The position numbers and the translations under genes are program-made. Below the pieces are notes generated by a model, which saw only the letters and a program-made list of their open reading frames with translations, was not told the DNA's origin and made no database searches. DNA of 64,000 nt from Stutzerimonas kunmingensis (GTDB lineage Bacteria > Pseudomonadota > Gammaproteobacteria > Pseudomonadales > Pseudomonadaceae), in NCBI RefSeq assembly GCF_900114065.1, contig NZ_FORS01000003.1, positions 248,001 to 312,000 on the forward strand, written 5' to 3'. Below, one piece after another: positions 38,838 through 47,769 of the stretch. How positions within the stretch are numbered: position 1 is the stretch's first letter; the number at the start of each line of letters is the position of its first letter.

Positions 38838-40210
38838 TGTCCGTCGGATCGGCACACAAGGACTTCACGCTGGCGCCGCGCGCCGGCGCGGCTGTGTCGT
38901 GGCTGGAAACCTGGGTGATCACCGGCCTGGCGATCGGCCTGGGTTACTGGTTGTCCCCCGAAGACCCGCTCATGGTGCAGGCTTCGTTTCCCTGGCCGCT
39001 GATGGCGCCCCTGTTGCTCGGCATGCGCTACGGCTTCATGCGGGGCATGGTCAGCGCGGTGCTGCTGATCCTCGCGCTTATCGCCTATCACCGCTACGGC
39101 GACGGGCTGTACCCGCAGATGCCGGCGTCCTTCATCGTTGGTGTGCTCGTCAGCGGCATGCTGGTAGGGGAGTTTCGCGACATCTGGGAGCGGCGCCTGG
39201 AACGGCTCGACCTGGCCAACGACTACCGCCAGTTGCGGCTCGACGAGTTCACCCGGGCTCATTACATCCTTCGCATCTCTCATGACCGTCTGGAGCAGCG
39301 GGTCGCGGGCAACGATCAGAGCCTGCGCAGCTCGCTGCTTGGCTTGCGCAACCAGCTGCGCGACCTGCCTCGTGGCGACGATGCGCTGCGGGCCCTGGCG
39401 GAACCGGTCCTGGGTCTGCTGGCCCAGTACGGCACCTTCCGCGCCGCGGCGCTCTATCGGGTGCGCGACGGTGTTGCGCTGCCCGGCGCGCTGAGTGCCA
39501 TGGGCGATGTCGCCCCGCTCGACCACGACGACTTGCTCATGCGTATGTGCCTGCAGCGCGGCGAGCTTGTCAGCATCCGCGAGCACCTGATCGAGCGAGG
39601 CGAGCATCGGCAACATTCGCGTTACCAGCTGTGCGTCCCGCTGAGCGACACCGAAGGACGCTTCCTGGCAGTGCTTGCCATCGAGCAGATGCCCTTCTTC
39701 TCGTTCAACGACCGGGTGTTCGGCCTGCTCGCCATCCTGGCCGGGCACATCGCGGACCTGATCCTGAGCGATCCGGAGCTGCTCCATCTGCAGGACATGG
39801 ACAGCCAGCACTTCAGCCAGAACCTCAAGCGCTCGGCCAGCGATGCACGGCTTCACGGGCTCGATGCCAGCCTGTTCGCACTGCAGGTGAAGGCGTCGGC
39901 CAACAGCGACAGGCTGTTGCGCCTGATCGAGGACAGCCGTCGCGGGTTGGATCTGCAGCTCAGGCTGACCGACCAGGACGGCGACACCTGCGTGCTGGTG
40001 CTGCTGCCCTTGACCTCCGCCGAAGGCGCTCAGGGCTATCTGTTACGCCTCAATACGCTGCTGGGCGAGCGGTTTGGCCAGGGGCAGACGCTGGACAGCC
40101 TGCAGGTTCGGGTGCTGGCGCACGACATCGGCGCGGAATACGGGCAGGAAGCCTTGCGTCATTTCCTCTACAGCGAGTGTGGCTTGAATGATCAGCAAGT
40201 GGCTGTTTAG
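38834..40210 (+). CDS. pelD: c-di-GMP receptor PelD
   Basis: Inner-membrane receptor that switches Pel synthesis on when c-di-GMP binds. Start at 38834 (overlapping the pelC stop as ATGA) or 38837; 458 residues versus 455 in PAO1. Four membrane helices lie in about residues 20-110, then a coiled-coil, a GAF domain (about 175-330) and a degenerate GGDEF domain. The inhibitory-site motif is intact: RGLD at residues 370-373, five residues before TDQDG, which replaces GGDEF. So it can bind but not make c-di-GMP. The upstream open frame to 38651 is a shadow of pelC. Confidence 0.95.
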   Translation: MMSVGSAHKDFTLAPRAGAAVSWLETWVITGLAIGLGYWLSPEDPLMVQASFPWPLMAPLLLGMRYGFMRGMVSAVLLILALIAYHRYGDGLYPQMPASFIVGVLVSGMLVGEFRDIWERRLERLDLANDYRQLRLDEFTRAHYILRISHDRLEQRVAGNDQSLRSSLLGLRNQLRDLPRGDDALRALAEPVLGLLAQYGTFRAAALYRVRDGVALPGALSAMGDVAPLDHDDLLMRMCLQRGELVSIREHLIERGEHRQHSRYQLCVPLSDTEGRFLAVLAIEQMPFFSFNDRVFGLLAILAGHIADLILSDPELLHLQDMDSQHFSQNLKRSASDARLHGLDASLFALQVKASANSDRLLRLIEDSRRGLDLQLRLTDQDGDTCVLVLLPLTSAEGAQGYLLRLNTLLGERFGQGQTLDSLQVRVLAHDIGAEYGQEALRHFLYSECGLNDQQVAV

Positions 40211-41177
40211 TGGCGCGCTGCTGTTCGAGCTGAGCAGCTGGGCGGCGTTCCACGAGCGTTTGAGCGTTGCGCAGGCGACATCGCTGTATCTGGGGGCGCA
40301 TGCCGCGAGCAGCGCCTTGCTGGCGGCCGGAATCTGGCTGCTCCTGCCTCGTCGCTACAAACTGCCGCTGCCGTGGAGCCCGTTATTCATCTTCTGTCTG
40401 GCGTTCTTCGTTCCGGTGTTGGGCGCGGTTGGGGTGGCGGCTGCGCTCTTTCCGGCGCTGTACCTGCCCCGGCGTCGGCAGGAGAAGAGCTGGGACTCGA
40501 TGGGGCTTCCGGAGTTGCCTTTCCGACCGCAGGAGCGCGGCAAGGAACTAATGTTCAACGACGGCGGCCTGCAGGACGTGCTGCGTCATGCTCCAGATAC
40601 GGACAAACGGATGGCCGCGCTGTTCGCTACGCGTCGCATGCCGTCCCGCGAAGCCATCCCCATCCTCAAGCTGGCGTTGCGTGATTCGGCTGATGATGTC
40701 CGGCTTCTGGCCTATTCGATGCTCGACAAACAGGAAAGTGAGATCAACCTGCGGATCGAGACGGCTCTGCGACAGCTTGCGGTGGCGGAGGGCGCCCACC
40801 GTACGGCATTGCACGATGCCCTGGCGCGCTGGTATTGGGAGCTGGCCTATCTTGGGCTGGCCCAGGGAAGCGTCCTGGACCATGTCCTGGAGCAGGCGCG
40901 CGAGCATGCGCAGCGCACGCTGGACATCCCGGGCAATCCCTATGCGCATGTCCTGGCGGGGCGGATCGCCCTGGAGCAGGGGCGGCTCGAAACCGCGGCG
41001 GACCACTTCTCTCACGCAGAAGCGGCCGGCGTCGGAGTGCCGACACTGGCTCCTTTCCGTGCGGAAATCGCCTTTCTTCAGAGACGTTATGCCGAGGTTC
41101 GCCAGCAGTTGGCCGCGCTCCCGTCCGAAACCCTGCAGCGTCCGCCTTTCGCTGCCCTTGCGAAGTACTGGTTGTGA
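40188..41177 (+). CDS. pelE: Pel biosynthesis membrane protein PelE
   Basis: Inner-membrane TPR-like protein of 329 residues, the same length as PAO1 PelE. Two to three hydrophobic helices (about residues 5-22, 30-53, 64-92) are followed by a cytoplasmic helical domain with TPR-like repeats (HVLAGRIALEQGRLETAADHF). In PAO1 PelE belongs to the PelDEFG inner-membrane complex that recruits PelF. It overlaps the end of pelD by 23 bp and its TGA overlaps a GTG candidate start of pelF. Confidence 0.94.
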   Translation: MISKWLFSGALLFELSSWAAFHERLSVAQATSLYLGAHAASSALLAAGIWLLLPRRYKLPLPWSPLFIFCLAFFVPVLGAVGVAAALFPALYLPRRRQEKSWDSMGLPELPFRPQERGKELMFNDGGLQDVLRHAPDTDKRMAALFATRRMPSREAIPILKLALRDSADDVRLLAYSMLDKQESEINLRIETALRQLAVAEGAHRTALHDALARWYWELAYLGLAQGSVLDHVLEQAREHAQRTLDIPGNPYAHVLAGRIALEQGRLETAADHFSHAEAAGVGVPTLAPFRAEIAFLQRRYAEVRQQLAALPSETLQRPPFAALAKYWL

Positions 41178-41182
41178 CCCTC

Positions 41183-42694
41183 ATGCGATCCGAAACGCCT
41201 ATCGCCGATATCTGCCTGCTGCTCGAGGGCACCTGGCCCTATGTGCGGGGTGGCGTGTCCAGTTGGGTGAACCAACTGATCCTGGGGCTGCCGGACTTCA
41301 CCTTCTCGGTGGTATTCATCGGCGGGCAGCGAGAGGCTTACGGGGAGCGGCAGTACAGGATTCCGGCCAACGTCGTGCACATTGAAGAGCACTTCCTGGA
41401 AAGCGCCTGGCGTCCGGTCGAGGCGCTCGGCCGGGTCGGGCACGAAGGCGCGGGAGAGACCATGCGGCAGATGCATCGCTATCTCCACGACCCGGGCATC
41501 CAGGACGAAGCGCTCGGCGAAGGCCTGCTCGACACGCTGGCTTCTGGTCGGCTGTGTCTTGAGGACGTGCTGCGCAGCCGATCGAGCTGGGAGGCGATCA
41601 CCGAGGGTTACACCCGGCATTGCAGCGACCCCTCGTTCGTCAATTACTTCTGGACACTGCGCACCATGCATGCGCCGATCGTCATGCTTTCGCAGGTTGC
41701 GGCCCGGCTACCCAGGGCGCGGGCCCTGCACTCGATCTCGACCGGATACGCGGGGTTGCTGGGGGCCGTGCTGCAGCGTCGCTGGCAGTGTGCGTACATG
41801 CTTAGCGAACACGGCATCTACACCAAGGAACGCAAGATCGACCTGGCCCAGGCCAGTTGGATATCCGAAGGCCCGGACGAGGCCTTGCGTACCGGCTTGG
41901 ACACCGAGTTCAGCTATATCCGCAACCTGTGGATCCGCTTTTTCGAGCGCATCGGCCTGCTGACCTACCGCGCGGCAGACCCGATCATCTCGCTGTACGC
42001 AGGCAACCGGCAGCGCCAGATCGCTGATGGCGCGCAACCCTCGCGTACCCGCGTGATCCCGAACGGCATCGCCATGTCGGTCTGGGCCGATGCGCTGCAG
42101 CGCCGCCCAGCGGGGATTGCGCCAGTGGTCGGGCTCGTCGGCCGCGTGGTCCCGATCAAGGACGTGAAGACCTTCATCCGGGCGATGCGTGGCGTGGTCA
42201 GTGCCATACCGGAGGCCGAGGGTTGGGTGGTCGGGCCCGAGGAAGAGGATCGCGCCTATGCGGCCGAATGCCGAAGTCTGGTCGCCAGCCTCGGATTGGA
42301 AGGCAAGGTGAAGTTCCTCGGGTTCCGGCAGATCCACGACCTGTTGCCCAACCTAGGCCTCATGGTGCTGACCTCGATCAGCGAGGCCCAGCCCTTGGTG
42401 ATTCTCGAAGCTTGGGCAGCGGGAACGCCTGTGGTCAGCAGCGATGTCGGTTCCTGCCGAGAGTTGATCGACGGGGCGGCGGACGAGTCGCCACCGCTGG
42501 GTTGCGCCGGGGAGGTGGTCGCCATTGCCGACCCCCAGGCGACGGCCAGGGCGATCATCGGCCTGCTCGGCAACCCCGAGCGCTGGCGGGCGGCCCAGGC
42601 GGTGGGACTCGAACGGGTGAATCGCTATTACACCGAGGCCCTGATGCTCGATCGTTATCGCAATCTCTATCGCAACGCCACGGGGAGGCGCTGA
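41183..42694 (+). CDS. pelF: Pel glycosyltransferase PelF
   Basis: Cytoplasmic GT4-family glycosyltransferase that polymerises UDP-activated amino-sugars for Pel. 503 residues from ATG 41183 (PAO1 507). A GTG at 41174, overlapping the pelE stop as GTGA, would add three residues and is a fair alternative; neither has a strong ribosome site. N-terminal GT-B motif CLLLEGTWPYVRGGVSSWV; the C-terminal nucleotide-sugar site has GLVGRVVPIKDVKTFI and SISEAQPLVILEAWAAGTPVV, the E-x7-E signature. The frame upstream to 40835 is a shadow. Confidence 0.95.
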   Translation: MRSETPIADICLLLEGTWPYVRGGVSSWVNQLILGLPDFTFSVVFIGGQREAYGERQYRIPANVVHIEEHFLESAWRPVEALGRVGHEGAGETMRQMHRYLHDPGIQDEALGEGLLDTLASGRLCLEDVLRSRSSWEAITEGYTRHCSDPSFVNYFWTLRTMHAPIVMLSQVAARLPRARALHSISTGYAGLLGAVLQRRWQCAYMLSEHGIYTKERKIDLAQASWISEGPDEALRTGLDTEFSYIRNLWIRFFERIGLLTYRAADPIISLYAGNRQRQIADGAQPSRTRVIPNGIAMSVWADALQRRPAGIAPVVGLVGRVVPIKDVKTFIRAMRGVVSAIPEAEGWVVGPEEEDRAYAAECRSLVASLGLEGKVKFLGFRQIHDLLPNLGLMVLTSISEAQPLVILEAWAAGTPVVSSDVGSCRELIDGAADESPPLGCAGEVVAIADPQATARAIIGLLGNPERWRAAQAVGLERVNRYYTEALMLDRYRNLYRNATGRR

Positions 42695-42695
42695 C

Positions 42696-44066
42696 ATGGC
42701 CGGTATCGGTTTCGAGCTGCGCAAAATCCTGTCGCGCGATTCCTATACGGCTACGCTCCGCGCCTATGTCTATGCCGGCTTGATCAGTTCGGGCCCGTGG
42801 GTGCTGTCGATCATCAGCGTGATGCTGATCGGGGTGATGAGTCTTGGAGTGGTCGTGCCGGAGCTGCTGGTGCGCCAGTTCCTGGTCAGCGTGACCTACC
42901 TGATGGCCGCTTCGCTGATCCTTACCGGTGGCGCTCAGCTGTTCTTCACCCGGTTCATTTCGGATCGGCTGTTCGAGAAGCGACAGGACTGCATCCTGCC
43001 GAATCTGGTGGGCATCCTGCTGATGGTCACGGTGGCTTCGGGTGTGCTGGGATTCGCCTTGCTGAGCCTGGTGTTCGATCAACCGTTCGGATACCGGCTG
43101 CTGATGCTGGCCAACTTCGTCGTGCTGTGCAACCTTTGGCTGACCATCATCTTCCTGTCGGGCATGAAGGCCTACAACCGCATCCTGCTGATCATGGTCA
43201 TCGGCTATTCGCTGATGGTGCTGTGCGCCTATCTGCTGCGGTTCATGAAGCTCGAAGGGCTGCTCCTCGGCCTGCTGATCGGGCATGCGAGCCTGTTCTT
43301 CATGTTCCTGTTCGACATCCTTCGGGAGTACCCGGCCCGGCGGCTGGTGGCGTTCGATTTCCTCGAGCGCCGGCAGGTTTTCCTGAGCCTGCTGGTCACA
43401 GGGCTGTGCTACAACCTGGGAATCTGGATCGACAAGATCCTGTTCTGGTTCAACCCCAGCACGTCGAGTCAGGTGATCGGGCCGTTGCGTGCTTCGATGC
43501 TCTACGACCTGCCGATATTTCTGGCCTACCTAGCGATCATCCCAGGCATGGCGGTGTTCCTCGTGCGCATCGAGACGGACTTCGCGGAGTGGTATGAGCG
43601 GCTCTTCTCGGCCATTCGCGGGGGCGAGACGCTGCAGCACATCGGCCAGCTCAAGCAGCAGATGATCCTGGCGGTGCGTCAGGGGTTGCTGGAAATCTGC
43701 AAGGTTCAGGGCCTGACCGTCGTGCTGCTGTTTCTCGTTGCACCCGACCTGCTCGCCTGGTTGGGGATTTCGGCCTATTACCTGCCGCTGTTCTACGTCG
43801 ACCTGATCGGCGTGAGCATTCAGGTCGTGTTCATGGCGCTGCTCAACGTCTTTTTCTACTTGGACAAGCGCCGGATCGTGCTGGAGCTGTGCCTGATCTT
43901 CGTGCTGCTCAATGCGATGTTGACGGTGATCAGCCAGCACATGGGCCCGAGCTTCTTCGGCTATGGTTTTACGCTGTCGGTGCTGGCGTGTGTTCTGCTG
44001 GGGCTGGTTCGCCTGTCCAGCAGTCTCGAGGATCTGGAATACGAAACCTTCATGCTGGGCCGCTGA
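42696..44066 (+). CDS. pelG: Pel polysaccharide transporter PelG
   Basis: Inner-membrane transporter of the Wzx/MOP type thought to move Pel across the inner membrane. 456 residues, the same as PAO1. The N-terminus MAGIGFELRKILSRDSYTATLRAYVYAGLISSGPWVLS is the family signature, and about 12 hydrophobic helices follow. ATG 42696 follows a GGGGAGG site and begins one base after the pelF stop. It is the last pel gene; only 2 bp separate its stop from that of the convergent yheT, and no terminator is visible between them. Confidence 0.95.
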   Translation: MAGIGFELRKILSRDSYTATLRAYVYAGLISSGPWVLSIISVMLIGVMSLGVVVPELLVRQFLVSVTYLMAASLILTGGAQLFFTRFISDRLFEKRQDCILPNLVGILLMVTVASGVLGFALLSLVFDQPFGYRLLMLANFVVLCNLWLTIIFLSGMKAYNRILLIMVIGYSLMVLCAYLLRFMKLEGLLLGLLIGHASLFFMFLFDILREYPARRLVAFDFLERRQVFLSLLVTGLCYNLGIWIDKILFWFNPSTSSQVIGPLRASMLYDLPIFLAYLAIIPGMAVFLVRIETDFAEWYERLFSAIRGGETLQHIGQLKQQMILAVRQGLLEICKVQGLTVVLLFLVAPDLLAWLGISAYYLPLFYVDLIGVSIQVVFMALLNVFFYLDKRRIVLELCLIFVLLNAMLTVISQHMGPSFFGYGFTLSVLACVLLGLVRLSSSLEDLEYETFMLGR

Positions 44067-44068
44067 AA

Positions 44069-45046
44069 CTAGGCGCCCAACCATTGCGGAATACGCCGCT
44101 CCAGGTAGTAGCGCGGCCTACGCGGCGTGCCTTCGACAAAGCCGACGTGGCCACCGTTGGCGTGCAGCTCGAGGGCGGTGGTGGCGGACAGCTCGGCCGG
44201 TTCCGGCACGCTGTGGCGGAACACGAAGGGATCATCCTCGGCCTGGATCAGCAGGGTTGGCGTCGTGATCGTCGGCAGGTAGTAGCGGCTGGAGGCACGG
44301 CGGTAATAGTCCTGGGCGTCGCTGTAGCCGTGCAGCGGCGCGGTGAAGCGGCCGTCGAAATCCCAGAAGGTACGCATGCCGTGCAGTGGTCCGAGGCTCT
44401 GCAGGGCACCAAGGTGGTCGAGCAGCCCCTCGCGCTGGAAGCGCTGCTGTTTGTCCCTCACGTAGGCGACCATCGCCTTCATGAAATGCGCCTGGTAGAC
44501 GCGGGAGAAGCCGAGGCCGATGCGATCGGCACATTGGTCCAGGCGGAACGGCACGGACACCGCCACGGCCTTGCGCAGCGGGCAACTGGCTGCCATTTCG
44601 CCCATGTACTTGAGCAGTACGTTGCCGCCCAGCGAGTAGCCGACCGCATGCAGCGGCGCCATGGGCCGGCAGGCCTGCAGATGCCCGATCACTTCGGCGA
44701 GATCATCGCTGGCGCCGGAATGATAGGCGCGCGGCAACAGGTTCGGTTCGCCCGAGCAGCCGCGCCAGTTGATCGCGACGCTCGCCCAGCCCTGCGCGCT
44801 CAGTTGTTGCTGCAGACCGAGCACGTAAAGCGAATTCGACGAGCCGGTCAGCCCGTGTAGCACAAGGACCAGCGGCGCTGTTGCTTCATGCGGGCCGTGC
44901 CAGTCCAGGTCGATGAAATCGCCATCGGCCAGCCACAGTCGCTCACGCCGGCGTTCGAGGCGCGGCGCCTTGCGAAAGAATGCGTTCCACAGGGTCTGCA
45001 GATGCGGCCCGGGAAGCCACCAGGCGGGTTGGAAGGATTCGGACAC
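44069..45046 (-). CDS. YheT-family alpha/beta hydrolase
   Basis: Predicted serine hydrolase of 325 residues of the AB_hydrolase YheT/EMB8 group. GTG start at 45046. Motifs: LVLVLHGLTGSSNS (oxyanion loop), NWRGCSGEPN, nucleophile elbow GYSLGGN (about residues 145-151), acid in AEDDPF and a C-terminal His in NGGHVGF. E. coli YheT substrate is not established. In PAO1 its counterpart lies next to the TetR/ALDH genes, so here the two are separated by pel. Confidence 0.88.
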   Translation of the reverse strand: MSESFQPAWWLPGPHLQTLWNAFFRKAPRLERRRERLWLADGDFIDLDWHGPHEATAPLVLVLHGLTGSSNSLYVLGLQQQLSAQGWASVAINWRGCSGEPNLLPRAYHSGASDDLAEVIGHLQACRPMAPLHAVGYSLGGNVLLKYMGEMAASCPLRKAVAVSVPFRLDQCADRIGLGFSRVYQAHFMKAMVAYVRDKQQRFQREGLLDHLGALQSLGPLHGMRTFWDFDGRFTAPLHGYSDAQDYYRRASSRYYLPTITTPTLLIQAEDDPFVFRHSVPEPAELSATTALELHANGGHVGFVEGTPRRPRYYLERRIPQWLGA

Positions 45047-45218
45047 GGTTGCTCGGGTTCCTCGTTTGCTCCGACGTTAGAGCCTCGGCGGCGGGAAGAA
45101 AAGCACGATGCAGGCGTTGAATGATGCTGGCCGCCTGGCGACTTATGTCTTTGGGGATATGGTCAGCGCCGCCTAAGGGGTGGAGAGTGACGCGATAGTC
45201 TTATCCGGAACCCTGCCC

Positions 45219-45623
45219 ATGACGCTTACCCCCTTCGATCAACTGCTGGCTGCCGCGCGCCAGGAGCGCGAACCCCAGCGCCTGCTGTTCGTCTTCGTCA
45301 GCGCCGAACTGCCCGAGGATGCCACCGAGGCCGAGCGCCAGCGCTTCGAGGAAAACGCCGGCGGCTCGCTGAAACCGGTGCTCTGCGTCGACAAGCTGCC
45401 CGAGGAGCTGAGCGACTTCGCCGCGCTGCGTGAAGAGTCCGAGCGCACGGGCGTGGCCTGGGATCTGCTGTTCGCCGCGGCGCTGCCCGGCCAGGCCGGC
45501 ATCACGCCGAACGCCGACGAGGCCGAGCAGCCACTGAAGATGATGGTCAGCGCCATCGAGACCGGCAACGTCGGCCGCTTCCTGGCCTTCGATCGCAACG
45601 GTCAGACCGTCGACTTCTACTGA
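45219..45623 (+). CDS. conserved cytosolic protein, unknown function
   Basis: Soluble acidic protein of 134 residues. ATG at 45219 is preferred (MTLTPFDQLLAAARQEREPQRLLFVFVSAELPEDATEAE); a GTG at 45180 would extend it by 13 unconserved residues. No signal peptide or membrane segment. The central CVDKLPEELSDFAALREESE and C-terminal GRFLAFDRNGQTVDFY are conserved-looking blocks. Proteins of this size are found in pseudomonads beside rsmD. Function unknown. Confidence 0.78.
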   Translation: MTLTPFDQLLAAARQEREPQRLLFVFVSAELPEDATEAERQRFEENAGGSLKPVLCVDKLPEELSDFAALREESERTGVAWDLLFAAALPGQAGITPNADEAEQPLKMMVSAIETGNVGRFLAFDRNGQTVDFY

Positions 45624-45634
45624 AGTCGCCGACT

Positions 45635-46237
45635 TCAAGCGGCGGGTGCGTGGCGCTCCCAGAGCGCGTAGTGCACCTTGCCGGCCTGCTTCTCCCGATG
45701 CAGTCGCCAGTTCCCCGGCAGGCCGAGGCTGGACGGCAGTGCCTCGCTTTCGGTGTAGACCCAGGCGTGCTCGGCCAGCCAACCCTTTGTCTCCAGCAGC
45801 TCGCAGGCCGGTTGCAACAGATTCTTGTTGAACGGCGGGTCGAGGAATACCAGGTCGAAGGCGGTCGGCGTCTGGGTTTCCAGGTAGCGCAGGGCATCGC
45901 TCTGCAGTAGCTGGCCGTGGCCGCAGTTCAGCGTGTCCAGATGCTTGCGCAGGCTGGCGATGGCGTTGGCGTTGACGTCCAGCGCCAGGGCCATGCTGGC
46001 GCCGCGCGACAGGGCTTCCAGATAGATCGCGCCGCTGCCGGTGAACGGATCGAGCACCCGCGCGCCGGATAGGTAGGGTGCCAGCCAGTTGAACAGGGTT
46101 TCGCGCACCCGGTCCGGTGTCGGCCGCAGGCCTTCGGCATCGGGGAAGCTGAAGCGGCGCGAGCGCCACTCGCCGCCGATGATGCGCAACTGGCCCTGGC
46201 CGCCGTGGGCGCTGGGGCGAATGGGTGGATTGGCCAT
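45635..46237 (-). CDS. rsmD: 16S rRNA m2G966 methyltransferase RsmD
   Basis: Methylates guanine 966 of 16S rRNA. 200 residues. Motifs: RIIGGEWRSRR, GLRPTPDRVRETLFNWL, the SAM site VLDPFTGSGAIYLEALSRGA, and the catalytic FLDPPFNKNLL. The ATG (46237) shares its base with the stop of the M16-like gene upstream (TGATG), so the two are translationally coupled. Confidence 0.95.
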   Translation of the reverse strand: MANPPIRPSAHGGQGQLRIIGGEWRSRRFSFPDAEGLRPTPDRVRETLFNWLAPYLSGARVLDPFTGSGAIYLEALSRGASMALALDVNANAIASLRKHLDTLNCGHGQLLQSDALRYLETQTPTAFDLVFLDPPFNKNLLQPACELLETKGWLAEHAWVYTESEALPSSLGLPGNWRLHREKQAGKVHYALWERHAPAA

Positions 46238-47769
46238 CAGTGCTCCGGAACGCCGCTGGGCTGTTCGGCTGGTTTATCGGTAGGCGGCGGCAGCGGTTGC
46301 TGCTCGACGCTGGGGCCGGCAGTGACGATGACGAAGGCGTCTTGCTGCAGATGCTTGTTCATCGCCGTCTTGACCTGTTCGACTGTCAGCGCCTGCACCT
46401 CGCCCATGAAATCCTCCAGGTAGGTCAGCGGCAGGTCGTAGAAGCCGATGCTGCCCAGCTGACCGACGATGTCGGCATTGCTTGCGGTAGACAGCGGGAA
46501 ACTGCCGGCGATCTCGCGCTTGCTGCGCTCCAGCTCGGCCTCGGTCGGCCCTTCGGCGAGATAGTCGCGGACCAGCTGCTGCACCAGATCCAATGCGCCA
46601 TCGGTGAGTTCGGCGCGGGTCTGCATGCTGATCATGAACGGCCCTTCAGCACGCATCGGGCTGAAGCCGGAATAGATGCCGTAGGTCAGGCCGCGCTTTT
46701 CGCGCACTTCTTCCATCAGCCGCGTGCCGAAACCGCCGCCGCCGAGGATCTGGTTGCCCAGATAGAGCGCCGCATAGTCCGGATGGCCACGAGGGATGCC
46801 GAGCTGGGCCAGCATCAGATGGCTCTGGTTGGAGGGGAAGTCGATGTGGTGCTTGCCGGCAACCGGAGCCTCGGGTGTCGGCGTCGTTGGCAGCGCCGGG
46901 CCTTCCGGCAGGGCGGCCGAGACGCCGGCGGCCAGGGCTTCGGCCTCTTCGCGGGAGAGGTCGCCGACCAGCGCGATCACCGCATTGCCTGCCGCATAGG
47001 TGCGGGCGTGGAAGTCGCGCAGCTGCTCGACGCTGATTGCCGGCACCGACTCGGGGGTGCCTTCGCTGGGGTGGGCGTAGGGGTGATCGCCATAGAGCTG
47101 CTCGAACAGCTCGAGGCTGGCGAGCTTGCCGGGGTTCTGCTTCTGGAATTCGAAGCCGGCCAGCAGCTGATTCTTGATCCGTTGCAGCGAGTCCTCGGGG
47201 AAGCTCGGTTGGCCGATGACCTGATTAAACAGCGCCAGGGCCGGCTCGCGCTTGTCCGGCGCACTGAGGCTGCGCAGGCTGACCACTGCCATGTCGCGGT
47301 AGGAACCGTTGCCGAAATCCGCGCCGAGGCCTTCGAAGCCGCGGGCGATGGCGCCGACGTCCTTGCCCTCGACACCCTCGTTGAGCATGGCGTTGGTCAG
47401 CAGTGCCAGGCCGGGTACGTCGCCGTCCTGGCTGCTGCCGGCGGAGAAGGTCAGGCGCAGGTCGAACATCGGCAGCTCGCGGGCTTCGACGAACAGTACC
47501 TTGGCGCCTTCGGCGGTCTGCCAGCTCTGGATGTCCAGCTTGCGCCGGGCCAGGGGTTGATCGCCCAGCTCGGCGAGCGACTCCAGACGAGGTTTTTCCG
47601 GCGTTGCGGTCGGCACGGCAGGCTGGGTCGCCTCGCGGGCGACATCCTGCTTCGCCGGCTCGCCGGGTTGTGGCAGGGCGGTGGAGCCTTCATCGCAGCC
47701 CGCCAGGCCGAAACCGGCTGCCAGCAGCAGGCCGAACAGGCCGTTGCGCAGCACTTTGCAATCACTCAT
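46237..47769 (-). CDS. M16-family lipoprotein lacking the zinc motif
   Basis: Insulinase-like (M16) protein of 510 residues, probably the non-catalytic partner of the upstream gene. ATG at 47769 overlaps the upstream stop by 8 bp (ATGAGTGA). A lipobox FGLAGC at the end of the signal sequence suggests envelope anchoring. Two M16 domains are recognisable, but the first has LLTNAMLNEGVEGK where HxxEH would be, so zinc binding is lost. The second keeps REKRGLTYGIYSGFSP, the conserved Arg-Tyr region. A Pro-rich tail closes it. The role resembles the regulatory subunit of mitochondrial processing peptidase. Confidence 0.88.
   Translation of the reverse strand: MSDCKVLRNGLFGLLLAAGFGLAGCDEGSTALPQPGEPAKQDVAREATQPAVPTATPEKPRLESLAELGDQPLARRKLDIQSWQTAEGAKVLFVEARELPMFDLRLTFSAGSSQDGDVPGLALLTNAMLNEGVEGKDVGAIARGFEGLGADFGNGSYRDMAVVSLRSLSAPDKREPALALFNQVIGQPSFPEDSLQRIKNQLLAGFEFQKQNPGKLASLELFEQLYGDHPYAHPSEGTPESVPAISVEQLRDFHARTYAAGNAVIALVGDLSREEAEALAAGVSAALPEGPALPTTPTPEAPVAGKHHIDFPSNQSHLMLAQLGIPRGHPDYAALYLGNQILGGGGFGTRLMEEVREKRGLTYGIYSGFSPMRAEGPFMISMQTRAELTDGALDLVQQLVRDYLAEGPTEAELERSKREIAGSFPLSTASNADIVGQLGSIGFYDLPLTYLEDFMGEVQALTVEQVKTAMNKHLQQDAFVIVTAGPSVEQQPLPPPTDKPAEQPSGVPEH

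Noticed and set aside
40835..41182. Long N-terminal extension of PelF
   Set aside because: It overlaps pelE in another frame and has shadow composition (Gly/Ala/Arg-rich); PelF family length fits the 41183 or 41174 start.
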